From positions 1-49,945 of the forward strand of contig DJHJ01000033.1 in assembly GCA_002433055.1 (NCBI GenBank): a DNA stretch of 49,945 bases, given 5' to 3'. This document shows, one piece after another, positions 42,963-49,945 of this stretch (the stretch's first letter is position 1; each line of letters begins with the position of its first letter). This DNA is from Acidobacteriia bacterium UBA6623. GTDB taxonomy: Bacteria > Acidobacteriota > Terriglobia > Bryobacterales > UBA6623. Both the position numbers and the translations under genes were made by a program. The notes under the pieces were generated by a model. It saw nothing but the letters and a program-made list of their open reading frames with translations, was not told the DNA's origin and searched no databases.

Positions 42963-44171
42963 ATGGACAAGAAACAGGATCACATAGTTGGGTTGGATCT
43001 AGGCAGCGATTGGACTCGCTGTTTTATTGGAACAGAAGAGAATTCCCGATTACGTTTTGTGGGCTCAGGTTGCGCACGTGTAGATGGATGGTCTAAAGGA
43101 GTAATCTCCGACCAAGATTCGGTTCTCTCCTCAGTTGATCAGGCCGTACAACAGGCTGAAGAATCAGGAGGGCGATCAATTGAAAGCGTAGTGGTTGGCA
43201 TTGGTGGAAGTCATGTTGTAGGAAATACGAGTCATACATACGTAAGTTTGCCAGGCGAGGAAAGTGACGTCCGCGCTCAGGACGTCGACGCAGCAGTCGA
43301 AGCAGCAGCGCGGACTTCACCCAGTACAGATCGCACAATTTTGCAACTGATCCCACTGGCCTTTGCTGTTGACCAGCAAACAGTGCTGCAGAACCCAGTG
43401 GGTATTGCCGGCAGACGGCTGGATGCACATGTTCATGTCATCACCGCACAAACACAAGCTCACAATAACGTTTGCACGGTAGTCAATCGCGCATCACTGG
43501 TAGTCCAAGAAACAGTTTTTGAGCCTTTTGCGGCTGCCCAAGCGGTACTCGAAGAACGCGAACGAGAAATGGGCGTTGTCGTGATCGATCTTGGAGCTGG
43601 GTCGACGGACCTATTGGCCTATCTCGACAACCAGGTACGTTTAGCCAGCTCAATCCCCGTTGGTGGTGGACACTTCTCCAGTGACGTTGCAACAGTCCTA
43701 AAGACATCAAAGAAAGAGGCGGCATCGTTGATCGAGCAATACGGTTGCGCCATTGCTGAACAGACACCCCACAATGTTACGATCGAAGTCCCAAGTATTA
43801 CAGGAGAATATTCAAAACCACAGTCACGTCGATTATTAAACCAAATCATCGAGGCGCGCGCACGCGAAACTTTCGAACTGATCGCAACGGAACTTCGGCA
43901 CACACGACTCGAAGATCGCTTGGTAGCTGGAGTGGTCCTAACAGGAGGTTTAGCAGGTTTGAGTGGCATGTGTGACGTAGCAGAAGAAGTTCTTGGAATG
44001 ACAACCCGTATCGGACTCCCTCCACGGTTAGAGGGAATGCCTGATGCACTAGATCACCCGGCTTGGGCAACCTCGATCGGATTAGTATTGTATGGTCAGC
44101 GATTACAGGTCAAAAAACAAGGAAAACGGGACCGTTTGACAGACTGGTTGAAATCACTAATTGAATCGTAA
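42963..44171 (+). CDS. ftsA: Cell division protein FtsA
   Basis: A 402-residue actin-like protein that anchors FtsZ to the membrane. It has the phosphate-1 loop 'IVGLDLGSDWTRCFIG', the SHS2/1C domain with 'VVVGIGGSHVVGNTSHTYVSL', 'VVIDLGAGSTDLLAYLDNQV' (phosphate-2) and 'GVVLTGGLAGLSGMCDVAEEVLG' (adenosine motif). The C-terminal amphipathic helix ('RDRLTDWLKSLIES') is the membrane target. The start overlaps nothing and lies 3 bases past ftsQ. Confidence 0.95.
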   Translation: MDKKQDHIVGLDLGSDWTRCFIGTEENSRLRFVGSGCARVDGWSKGVISDQDSVLSSVDQAVQQAEESGGRSIESVVVGIGGSHVVGNTSHTYVSLPGEESDVRAQDVDAAVEAAARTSPSTDRTILQLIPLAFAVDQQTVLQNPVGIAGRRLDAHVHVITAQTQAHNNVCTVVNRASLVVQETVFEPFAAAQAVLEEREREMGVVVIDLGAGSTDLLAYLDNQVRLASSIPVGGGHFSSDVATVLKTSKKEAASLIEQYGCAIAEQTPHNVTIEVPSITGEYSKPQSRRLLNQIIEARARETFELIATELRHTRLEDRLVAGVVLTGGLAGLSGMCDVAEEVLGMTTRIGLPPRLEGMPDALDHPAWATSIGLVLYGQRLQVKKQGKRDRLTDWLKSLIES

Positions 44172-44235
44172 GTCAATCAAAGTCTTGAATCAGATAACGT
44201 GCAGAGTTACCCTGGGTAGACACAAAGAGGCCAGT

Positions 44236-45480
44236 ATGGATGAAGACATCGTCAAATTTACATTCGATGAGACTGCAACGACCAATGCTCGCATCAAGGT
44301 AATAGGCGTAGGCGGCGCAGGATGTAATGCGGTTAATCGCATGATTGAAGCCGGCGTGGAAGGTCTAGTCTTTGCAGCCGTAAACACAGATGAACAGGCT
44401 CTACAAGCCTCCCAGGCGCAAATCAAGTTGCAGCTAGGAATGCGTCTAACTAATGGTCGAGGCGCTGGTTCTGATCCTGAAATCGGCCGAGAGGCTGCAC
44501 TGCAAGACACAGAACGCCTAATCGAACTTCTGGGTGATTCAGACATGGTTTTCGTTACTGCAGGTTTGGGTGGTGGAACTGGAACAGGAGCAGCTCCCAT
44601 CGTGGCGTCGCTGGCGAATGAGCTCGGGGCGCTAACAGTGGCAGTCGTCACAAAACCATTCTCATTTGAAGGCAACAAAAGAATGACCATCGCTGAACAA
44701 GGTCTGGCAGAACTGGCGGAAACAGTTGATACGGTCGTCACAATCCCTAATGAACGTCTCATTGAAGTAATCGACAGAGGGACAAGTTTCTTCGAGTCTT
44801 TCCGTATTGCCGATGACATTCTTCGACGAGCGGTACAAGGCATCAGTGATATCATCACAATCCCGGGAATCATAAATCGTGATTTTGCCGACGTTCGTAC
44901 CATCATGCAAGGTATGGGTTATGCAGTAATGGGCACAGCGGTCGCAGGTGGGAGCAGTGCTGCAGTTGAAGCCGCTCGTAGCGCCGTAGCAAGCCCACTG
45001 CTCGAGGACACGAGCATCGAAGGTGCACAAGGGATTCTGATTAATGTCACCGGATCTTCACAACTGGGGCTTCACGAAGTTCACGAAGCTTCGACAATTG
45101 TCCAGAAAGCAGCTGACCCAGAAGCAAATATTATTTTTGGAGCAGTTCTGGACGATGAGATGGAAGATCGTGTGAAAATTACCGTGATCGCGACAGGGTT
45201 CCATAGTGAAAATGTCCGTATTAGTAAGAAGGTTTCAGATGCAGCAGCAGTTTCGGCAGCAGAAGTGCGCCCAACATTGCAGCAGGCAGCTGCATCTCGA
45301 AACAAGGCGGAAACAGACTATGAAATAGACTCGGGGGCCACACTCGAGGTGCCGGCTACTGAGTTGAAATCTGAGCCCCAACAAGACTATGGACAGAGCC
45401 AAAAACAAAATGAACCCGCCGCTGATCCAAACGATCTGGACGTACCAAGTTTCCTGCGTCGTTCTGGAGAGCCATCCTAG
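44236..45480 (+). CDS. ftsZ: Cell division protein FtsZ
   Basis: A 414-residue tubulin-like GTPase forming the Z-ring. Motifs include 'IKVIGVGGAGCNAVNRMIE', 'FAAVNTDEQALQAS', the GTP signature 'TAGLGGGTGTGAAPIVASL', 'NERLIEV', 'NRDFADVRTIMQGMGYAVMG' and the conserved C-terminal tail 'DLDVPSFLRR' that binds FtsA. The linker before the tail is short and rich in Gln/Glu. The ATG at 44236 with AAAGAGG before it is chosen; an earlier in-frame ATG at 44161 would overlap ftsA and adds unconserved residues. Confidence 0.98.
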   Translation: MDEDIVKFTFDETATTNARIKVIGVGGAGCNAVNRMIEAGVEGLVFAAVNTDEQALQASQAQIKLQLGMRLTNGRGAGSDPEIGREAALQDTERLIELLGDSDMVFVTAGLGGGTGTGAAPIVASLANELGALTVAVVTKPFSFEGNKRMTIAEQGLAELAETVDTVVTIPNERLIEVIDRGTSFFESFRIADDILRRAVQGISDIITIPGIINRDFADVRTIMQGMGYAVMGTAVAGGSSAAVEAARSAVASPLLEDTSIEGAQGILINVTGSSQLGLHEVHEASTIVQKAADPEANIIFGAVLDDEMEDRVKITVIATGFHSENVRISKKVSDAAAVSAAEVRPTLQQAAASRNKAETDYEIDSGATLEVPATELKSEPQQDYGQSQKQNEPAADPNDLDVPSFLRRSGEPS

Positions 45481-45519
45481 GAGAACCCGGGCCTTACTCG
45501 ACACACTGACACTTATCTC

Positions 45520-45554
45520 GACCTGGAAGGTTGCCTTGGCAGGTCATCTTTTCT
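45520..45554 (+). terminator. Intrinsic terminator of the dcw operon
   Basis: GACCTG (45520-45525) and CAGGTC (45540-45545) form a 6-bp stem with an inner AAGG/CCTT stem; a T-rich ATCTTTTCT follows. It lies 40 bases after the ftsZ stop codon and is the first such structure after mraZ, so the fourteen genes probably end here. Confidence 0.65.
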
Positions 45555-45652
45555 AAGATGGTGGTCGTGCGAGGGTTGTGTCTCTTGCTGAAATTAATTC
45601 GTAATTGGTAACCATTCTTATTACTAAATCACTGGTAAACAGGTAGTAACTC

Positions 45653-47476
45653 ATGGCTTTTTTCTTGGAGAAGAAACTCTCTTTATTCACGGCCACCGTT
45701 TTGGTGTTGGCCGTCACTCACGCGTGCGCAACTAGAGAACCCCCAGAGGAGGTTTTTGAAACTACAGCAAGTGCGTTCCCTTTCGACGCATTAGCCATGA
45801 CGCCCATCGCGGCCACGGCAGCAGGCTATCACGAACATACGGTAGGTGCAGACGAAGAAGGCCAGGGAGGCACCACAATCTTGCTGGACGAACTACTGGA
45901 TGATTATTCCCCGGCAGGTATTCAGAGGCGAGTGGATTTCTATAAAGATTTCCGTAAAAACCTTCACGAACAGATCGAACGAGAAGAACTTGCAGGTGAC
46001 GCCTGGGCGGACTATGCCGTCCTAGAGAACCACATTGAACGTGAGCTCGTAGAACTGGATAAAATTCGCAGTCACGAACACAACCCAAATATTTATGTTC
46101 AACTGCTGGGTACTGCACTGTACACACCTCTGGTACACGAATATGCTCCACCGACAGAACGTTACAGACACATAATCGCTCGACTGGAGAAGGTCCCTGC
46201 ATTTATCGATCAAGCCAAGCAGAATCTACAGTCGTCTCCTTCGATCTGGACCGAAGTTGCCCAGCAAGGCAATTACGGACTAATACAGCTGATAAAAACT
46301 GTCATACCGGCCAATTTGCCGACAGAGCTCGCAAAGGACCACGATCGAGCATCTCAAAAAGCCCTAGTAGCTTTGTCCGGGTTTGGGGATTATCTCGCAA
46401 ACGATCTTGCGAGGCGCAACAACCACGACTGGCGGTTAGGACAAGAACTTTACGAGTCAAAATTTAAAGCTATGCTGGCCACAAACCAATCCCCGGATGA
46501 GGTTTTGGCCCAGGTCGAGCAAGAATTTCAAATAGTGACCGATCAAACGATTAAAGTGGCTGAAGCTCTCGACAAAGAAATCTACGGTAGTGTACGTCCA
46601 CCAAGCGACAAACGCAGATTGATGAACGGCGTTCTTGAAGTTGTACAAGAAGACAGCAAATTGCGTCGGTCAACTGATCTGATCACTTCGATCAAAACCG
46701 ACATACGTGAACTTAGAGATTTCGTAAAAGAATCGAACATGATTCCGGACTTACCGCGGAACAATTTACAGGTCGTAGAAACTCCAATATTTATGCGTGG
46801 ACTATATCCGGTTGCAGGCTTTATGGGGGCACCTGCCCTAAACCCTGAACTAGGTGCATTCTATTGGGTGACGCCAATTCCGCAAAATTGGCCTCGCCGG
46901 CGACTACAGTCATGGCTGAGAGAGTACAACCAGCACGGACTAAAATTGCTGTCTCTGCATGAAGCAATGCCAGGACACTACGCTCAGATTGAGCTTGCCA
47001 ACCAAATAGAAAAACCTTATCGTCGTATCCTACGGGGAGTCCTTGGAAGTAACGCGTACGTTGAAGGCTGGGCAACCTACGTGACAGAAACGATGGTAGA
47101 TGCAGGCCTTGGAAACGACAACGCGTTCAGGATGATTTGGCAGAAAATTGCTCTTAGAGTTTTAGCGAATGCAATTATTGATATCCGTATGCACACTAAG
47201 GGCATGAGTGATGACGACGCACTAGATTTTTTGCGGACGGAAGCTTACCAGGAACTTGAAGAGGCCAACGCCAAAGTGCGTCGTGCCAAACTGACTTCGG
47301 CTCAACTCCCGTCCTACTACGTGGGATGGAGGGGATGGACCAAAGTGCGGGACCACTACCAAGCTGAGACCCAGGATTTCAGTCTCTCGTCTTTCCACAA
47401 TAAGGCATTGCGGGCAGGCCCTCTCCCCGTAAAAGAACTGGGCTACATAGTTTCAGAGAAGCCAATGGCAGATTAA
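45653..47476 (+). CDS. DUF885-family metallopeptidase-like lipoprotein
   Basis: A 607-residue exported protein. An N-terminal signal (about 8-25, 'LSLFTATVLVLAVTHAC') ends at a possible lipobox Cys. It belongs to DUF885: 'LPTELAKDHDRASQKAL' region, 'MRGLYPVAGFMGAPALNPEL', and the zinc-binding 'LLSLHEAMPGHYAQIELANQ' (HExxxGH at about residue 437), then 'YVEGWATYVTETMVDAG'. The HExxxGH with a downstream Glu fits a gluzincin-like peptidase, though activity is not known for most members. It stands alone behind ftsZ, with a 172-base gap holding the terminator. Confidence 0.9.
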   Translation: MAFFLEKKLSLFTATVLVLAVTHACATREPPEEVFETTASAFPFDALAMTPIAATAAGYHEHTVGADEEGQGGTTILLDELLDDYSPAGIQRRVDFYKDFRKNLHEQIEREELAGDAWADYAVLENHIERELVELDKIRSHEHNPNIYVQLLGTALYTPLVHEYAPPTERYRHIIARLEKVPAFIDQAKQNLQSSPSIWTEVAQQGNYGLIQLIKTVIPANLPTELAKDHDRASQKALVALSGFGDYLANDLARRNNHDWRLGQELYESKFKAMLATNQSPDEVLAQVEQEFQIVTDQTIKVAEALDKEIYGSVRPPSDKRRLMNGVLEVVQEDSKLRRSTDLITSIKTDIRELRDFVKESNMIPDLPRNNLQVVETPIFMRGLYPVAGFMGAPALNPELGAFYWVTPIPQNWPRRRLQSWLREYNQHGLKLLSLHEAMPGHYAQIELANQIEKPYRRILRGVLGSNAYVEGWATYVTETMVDAGLGNDNAFRMIWQKIALRVLANAIIDIRMHTKGMSDDDALDFLRTEAYQELEEANAKVRRAKLTSAQLPSYYVGWRGWTKVRDHYQAETQDFSLSSFHNKALRAGPLPVKELGYIVSEKPMAD

Positions 47477-47618
47477 ATACCACTCGTACTGGAGTTCATG
47501 TTCTTAAACTTCAGCTCTTAGGTAACGAAATAGACATTAGGGCCTGTACGCGCACGTATGGGGTCTTGTGATGAGATTACAAACTCCGACGACTGGAAGA
47601 CATAGACTTGTTGATGCC

Positions 47619-47648
47619 AGGCAACCACATTGGCCAAATTGTGTGCCT
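47619..47648 (+). other. Imperfect hairpin upstream of the PPIase gene
   Basis: AGGCA (47619-47623) and TGCCT (47644-47648) with a further CACA/TGTG pairing and a central TTGGCCAA form a bulged hairpin about 65 bases before the PPIase start, within the 236-base gap 47477-47712. It could be a leader structure or terminator of the DUF885 gene. There is no U-run. Confidence 0.25.
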
Positions 47649-47712
47649 GTGAACCAATACTAGGACATCATCGAATATGGTGTGATGCTTTTCTCTGTAG
47701 TTTGGATTTTCT

Positions 47713-48591
47713 ATGAAACTAATCGTCAATGGCGAACATATTGAAAAGTCAGAAATTCAGCGTGAAGCTGAACAACTGAGAACGATCTTCCAACAAATGC
47801 CAGAAGAAGAGCGAGCTCAACACGGATTGAAGACCGCAGACATAGAAAAAACTGCTCTGGAGTGGTCACGAGAGAATGTGATTGAGAGAACGTTATTGCG
47901 CCAGGAAGCCGAAAAAACCACTGAAACAGTGGCACAAGAAGAGATTGAGAAAGCACTGACCGCCTTTAAAAAACAGCTCGCGAACACAAAGAAACAGGGA
48001 GAAGGTTTTGATGAGGAGATGGTGCGAAAAGAAATCACGACCCGGATAAAGCTCGACCGCTTAATCGGAAAACTAACTTCTCAAATCCCTAGCCCAAAAA
48101 ACAGGGAAATTGCCGAGTATTACCGGAAAAACAAGAAACAATTCAAAATGCCCGAAATGGTACACGCAGCCCATATTGTTAAGAATGTCGGCGATGGCAT
48201 CACGGAAGAAACGGCCTCGCAAGAAATAGCATCGATCCAGCACAGGTTACGGACAGGCGAAACATTTGAAAGGCTGGCTGATTTAGACTCAGATTGTCCT
48301 GGAGATGGAGGAGACTTAGGATGTTTTCCACGTGGCAAGATGGTAGAAGAATTCGATCGTGTAGTTTTCTCCTTAAATCCAGGCGTCATCAGTGAAATAT
48401 TTCGAACGCCTTTCGGGTTTCATATTGCTAAGGTCAAAAAACATTTCCCCGAATGCTTGAAAAGCCTGACTGAAGTTCGCGAAGAAATTGACAACCAGCT
48501 GAGGAAGAACAAAGAAAAAAAAGTCGTCGAGCGCTTCATTGATGATTTACGAGCGAAAGCGGAGATCACAACAGAAGCTTCTAGAACATGA
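47713..48591 (+). CDS. Parvulin-type peptidyl-prolyl cis-trans isomerase
   Basis: A 292-residue PpiC-type protein. The N-terminal half is helical (SurA/NifM-like chaperone region, about 1-130) and the parvulin domain spans about 150-245, with 'HAAHIVKNVG', 'ETFERLADLDSDCPGDGGDLGCFPRGKMVEEFDRVVFSL' region and 'TPFGFHIAKVKKHFP'. No signal peptide is present, so it should be cytoplasmic, unlike SurA; the NifM-like form without a signal is the closest match. The gene is followed 18 bases later by the formylglycine-enzyme-like gene, so the two are likely co-expressed. Confidence 0.9.
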   Translation: MKLIVNGEHIEKSEIQREAEQLRTIFQQMPEEERAQHGLKTADIEKTALEWSRENVIERTLLRQEAEKTTETVAQEEIEKALTAFKKQLANTKKQGEGFDEEMVRKEITTRIKLDRLIGKLTSQIPSPKNREIAEYYRKNKKQFKMPEMVHAAHIVKNVGDGITEETASQEIASIQHRLRTGETFERLADLDSDCPGDGGDLGCFPRGKMVEEFDRVVFSLNPGVISEIFRTPFGFHIAKVKKHFPECLKSLTEVREEIDNQLRKNKEKKVVERFIDDLRAKAEITTEASRT

Positions 48592-48609
48592 AAGGAGTGG
48601 ACACCTTCT

Positions 48610-49605
48610 GTGAAAGAAGAATTTCCTGTAGCTGGGGAAACCCTGGCACTCAAACCCTGCTGTGTGCCCAGTAAACAGAGAGCAGAGCATCTAATGGAAT
48701 CACGACGTTCCTCTGAGACAAAGCCACGCGCCACGAAAGGATCTAAAAGTAAAATGATTCGACTCGATGGTGGAAAGTTCTTAATGGGTACGGAGTCACA
48801 TGAGGCTGTCTCCACTGATGGTGAGGGGCCAGTCCGCGAAGTGACAATTGACCCCTTCTACATAGATATGCACCCAGTGACAAATCAACAATTCTCAGAA
48901 TTTGTCAAAGAAAGCAATTACAAAACAGAAGCAGAGAAGTTTGGGTGGTCGTTCGTCTTCCAAAATCAGTTACCAAACGAAAAATTCAGTGCGGCGATCG
49001 ACGATACTGTGGCCAGTCGTGAATGGTGGTGTAAAGTGACAGGGGCAGATTGGCTCCACCCTGAAGGTCCAGACTCCAATCAGAAAGATCGCCAAGACCA
49101 CCCAGTGACCCATATCTCATGGAATGACGCAGCTGCCTACTGCCGATGGATTGGCAAACGGCTACCAACTGAAGCAGAGTGGGAATACGCCGCGCGAGGG
49201 GGACTAGAGCAACGTACATACCCTTGGGGAAATGAATTGACACCTGACGGACGGCACCTCTGCAACGTTTGGCAAGGTAAATTCCCCGAACACGATACTG
49301 CTGAAGACGGATATACAGGCACTAATCCCGTTGCAGCATTTCCAGCAAATGGTTATGGGCTTTTTTCTCTGACCGGTAATGTCTGGGAATGGTGCAACGA
49401 TTGGTGGCACACCGAGTATCATATATTGGCCACAAGATTGAACCCGGTAGGGCCACAAACAGGGGCATCGAGAGTAATACGAGGAGGATCGTATTTGTGT
49501 CACGAATCATATTGCAATCGCTACCGTGTGGCCGCACGAACATCGAACACGCCGGACAGCACAACGGCAAACCTAGGTTTTCGCTGTGTGCGAGACCTAA
49601 ACTAA
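48610..49605 (+). CDS. Formylglycine-generating-enzyme (SUMF1)-family protein
   Basis: A 331-residue FGE-sulfatase-domain protein. The N-terminal roughly 45 residues are basic. The domain then runs from 'MIRLDGGKFLMGTES' through 'FYIDMHPVTNQQFSEFVKES', 'HPVTHISWNDAAAYCRWIGKRLPTEAEWEYAARGG' region and 'GLFSLTGNVWEWCNDWW' to 'IRGGSYLCHESYCNRYRVAAR'. Both active-site cysteines (about Cys297 and Cys302) of true FGEs are present, so it may convert sulfatase Cys to formylglycine rather than be a catalytically dead relative. No sulfatase gene lies in the window. The start is GTG at 48610 and may be further in. Confidence 0.9.
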   Translation: MKEEFPVAGETLALKPCCVPSKQRAEHLMESRRSSETKPRATKGSKSKMIRLDGGKFLMGTESHEAVSTDGEGPVREVTIDPFYIDMHPVTNQQFSEFVKESNYKTEAEKFGWSFVFQNQLPNEKFSAAIDDTVASREWWCKVTGADWLHPEGPDSNQKDRQDHPVTHISWNDAAAYCRWIGKRLPTEAEWEYAARGGLEQRTYPWGNELTPDGRHLCNVWQGKFPEHDTAEDGYTGTNPVAAFPANGYGLFSLTGNVWEWCNDWWHTEYHILATRLNPVGPQTGASRVIRGGSYLCHESYCNRYRVAARTSNTPDSTTANLGFRCVRDLN

Positions 49606-49907
49606 CAGATCACAAAATAAAAGATTTCTGCACTGACATACGAGATTTTCAGAGATTCAAATCAAGATATTGGCCACTTTAAATGGAGTAAAAACTGAGC
49701 AGGACGGTGTTAATTTGGTGAATAATTGAGTGGCGTGTGACAAGTCAGTCACCTACTAGCTTGCACGAAAATCGATGCCCGTGATAGCATCAACTAATTG
49801 GGTTTGTCTTGTTTTTAGCAACTTTATAAGGCTGAGCAAAAAGGTTTTCCTGAGAAGGTCGCTAGCTACACCACAAGGGACAGACATACTGATATCACAC
49901 AAACAGC
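49606..49907. other. Intergenic region before tRNA-Asp
   Basis: A 302-base AT-rich stretch. It contains a small inverted repeat GTGAC-AAGTCA-GTCAC (49737-49752) and a weak promoter-like pair TTGCAC (49761-49766) and TAGCAT (49785-49790) with 18-base spacing, which could serve the tRNA. No gene was recognised. Confidence 0.4.
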
Positions 49908-49945
49908 GGGGGCGTAGTTCAGCTGGTTAGAACGCCGGCCTGTCA
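49908..49945 (+). tRNA. tRNA-Asp (GTC), 5' half, cut by window end
   Basis: GGGGGCG acceptor strand at 49908-49914, then TA, the D-arm GTTC-AGCTGGTTA-GAAC, and the anticodon stem CCGGC with loop CTGTCA running into the window end. The anticodon is GTC, read at 49942-49944 within the loop. The sequence equals the common bacterial tRNA-Asp start. The T-arm and 3' end lie beyond the window. Confidence 0.93.

Noticed and set aside
44190..44906. 238-residue open frame antisense to ftsZ
   Set aside because: It lies wholly within ftsZ on the other strand, is rich in Ser/Pro/Ala as expected of an antisense shadow, and resembles no protein family.

Overview
The window looks like a chromosomal segment of a Gram-negative, meso-DAP-type bacterium, most likely an Acidobacteriota member. 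Three things point there: a 1142-residue Oar-like TonB-dependent receptor with an N-terminal carboxypeptidase-regulatory domain and no SusD partner, a run of rpe, bamD (lipoprotein), HU and HIT genes, and many secreted TPR, DUF885 and DUF3500 proteins. The phylum is an inference from gene content. There is no rRNA in the window, and the only RNA gene is a truncated tRNA-Asp at the right edge.

Layout. (1) 1 to about 4609: the right end of an integrated element, with all genes on the minus strand (tyrosine integrase, small HTH protein, AlpA-type regulator, CHC2-like zinc-finger/winged-helix protein, HTH/terminase-small-subunit-like protein, zinc-ribbon membrane protein). It ends at a sequence resembling the 3' end of a tmRNA gene (4596-4609). 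The gene set recalls phage-inducible chromosomal islands. (2) 4.7-11.3 kb: housekeeping genes. These are a LolA-like periplasmic protein, folK, folP and a TPR protein, then a minus-strand run rpe, bamD, HU, HIT. (3) 11.5-17 kb: a DUF3500 protein, a small membrane protein, a methyltransferase, an overlapping ferredoxin/Cys-motif gene pair of unknown role, acpS and rsmB. (4) 17-23 kb: the TonB-dependent receptor (minus strand), then thiI overlapping a secreted protein with two repeated modules. (5) 23.2-28.3 kb: a molybdenum hydroxylase operon (FAD, 2Fe-2S and Mo subunits) with a MoaD-like gene, then EVE and DJ-1/PfpI genes on the minus strand. (6) 28.6-45.5 kb: a compact dcw cluster (mraZ, rsmH, ftsL, ftsI, murE, murF, mraY, murD, ftsW, murG, murC, ftsQ, ftsA, ftsZ). 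It is preceded by four TGGT boxes at exact 10-bp spacing, a probable MraZ operator, and followed by a hairpin terminator. (7) 45.6 kb to the end: a DUF885 lipoprotein, a parvulin-type PPIase, a formylglycine-generating-enzyme-like protein and the 5' half of tRNA-Asp.

The dcw genes form one pathway. MurC to MurF and MraY/MurG make lipid II, FtsW and FtsI polymerise and cross-link it, and FtsL/Q/A/Z build the divisome. murB and ddl are absent from the cluster. The least understood parts are the satellite-like element, the ferredoxin/Cys-motif pair (13702-15199), the DUF3500 trio and a MoaD-like protein with a tail after its Gly-Gly. No CRISPR array, insertion sequence or replication origin was seen.
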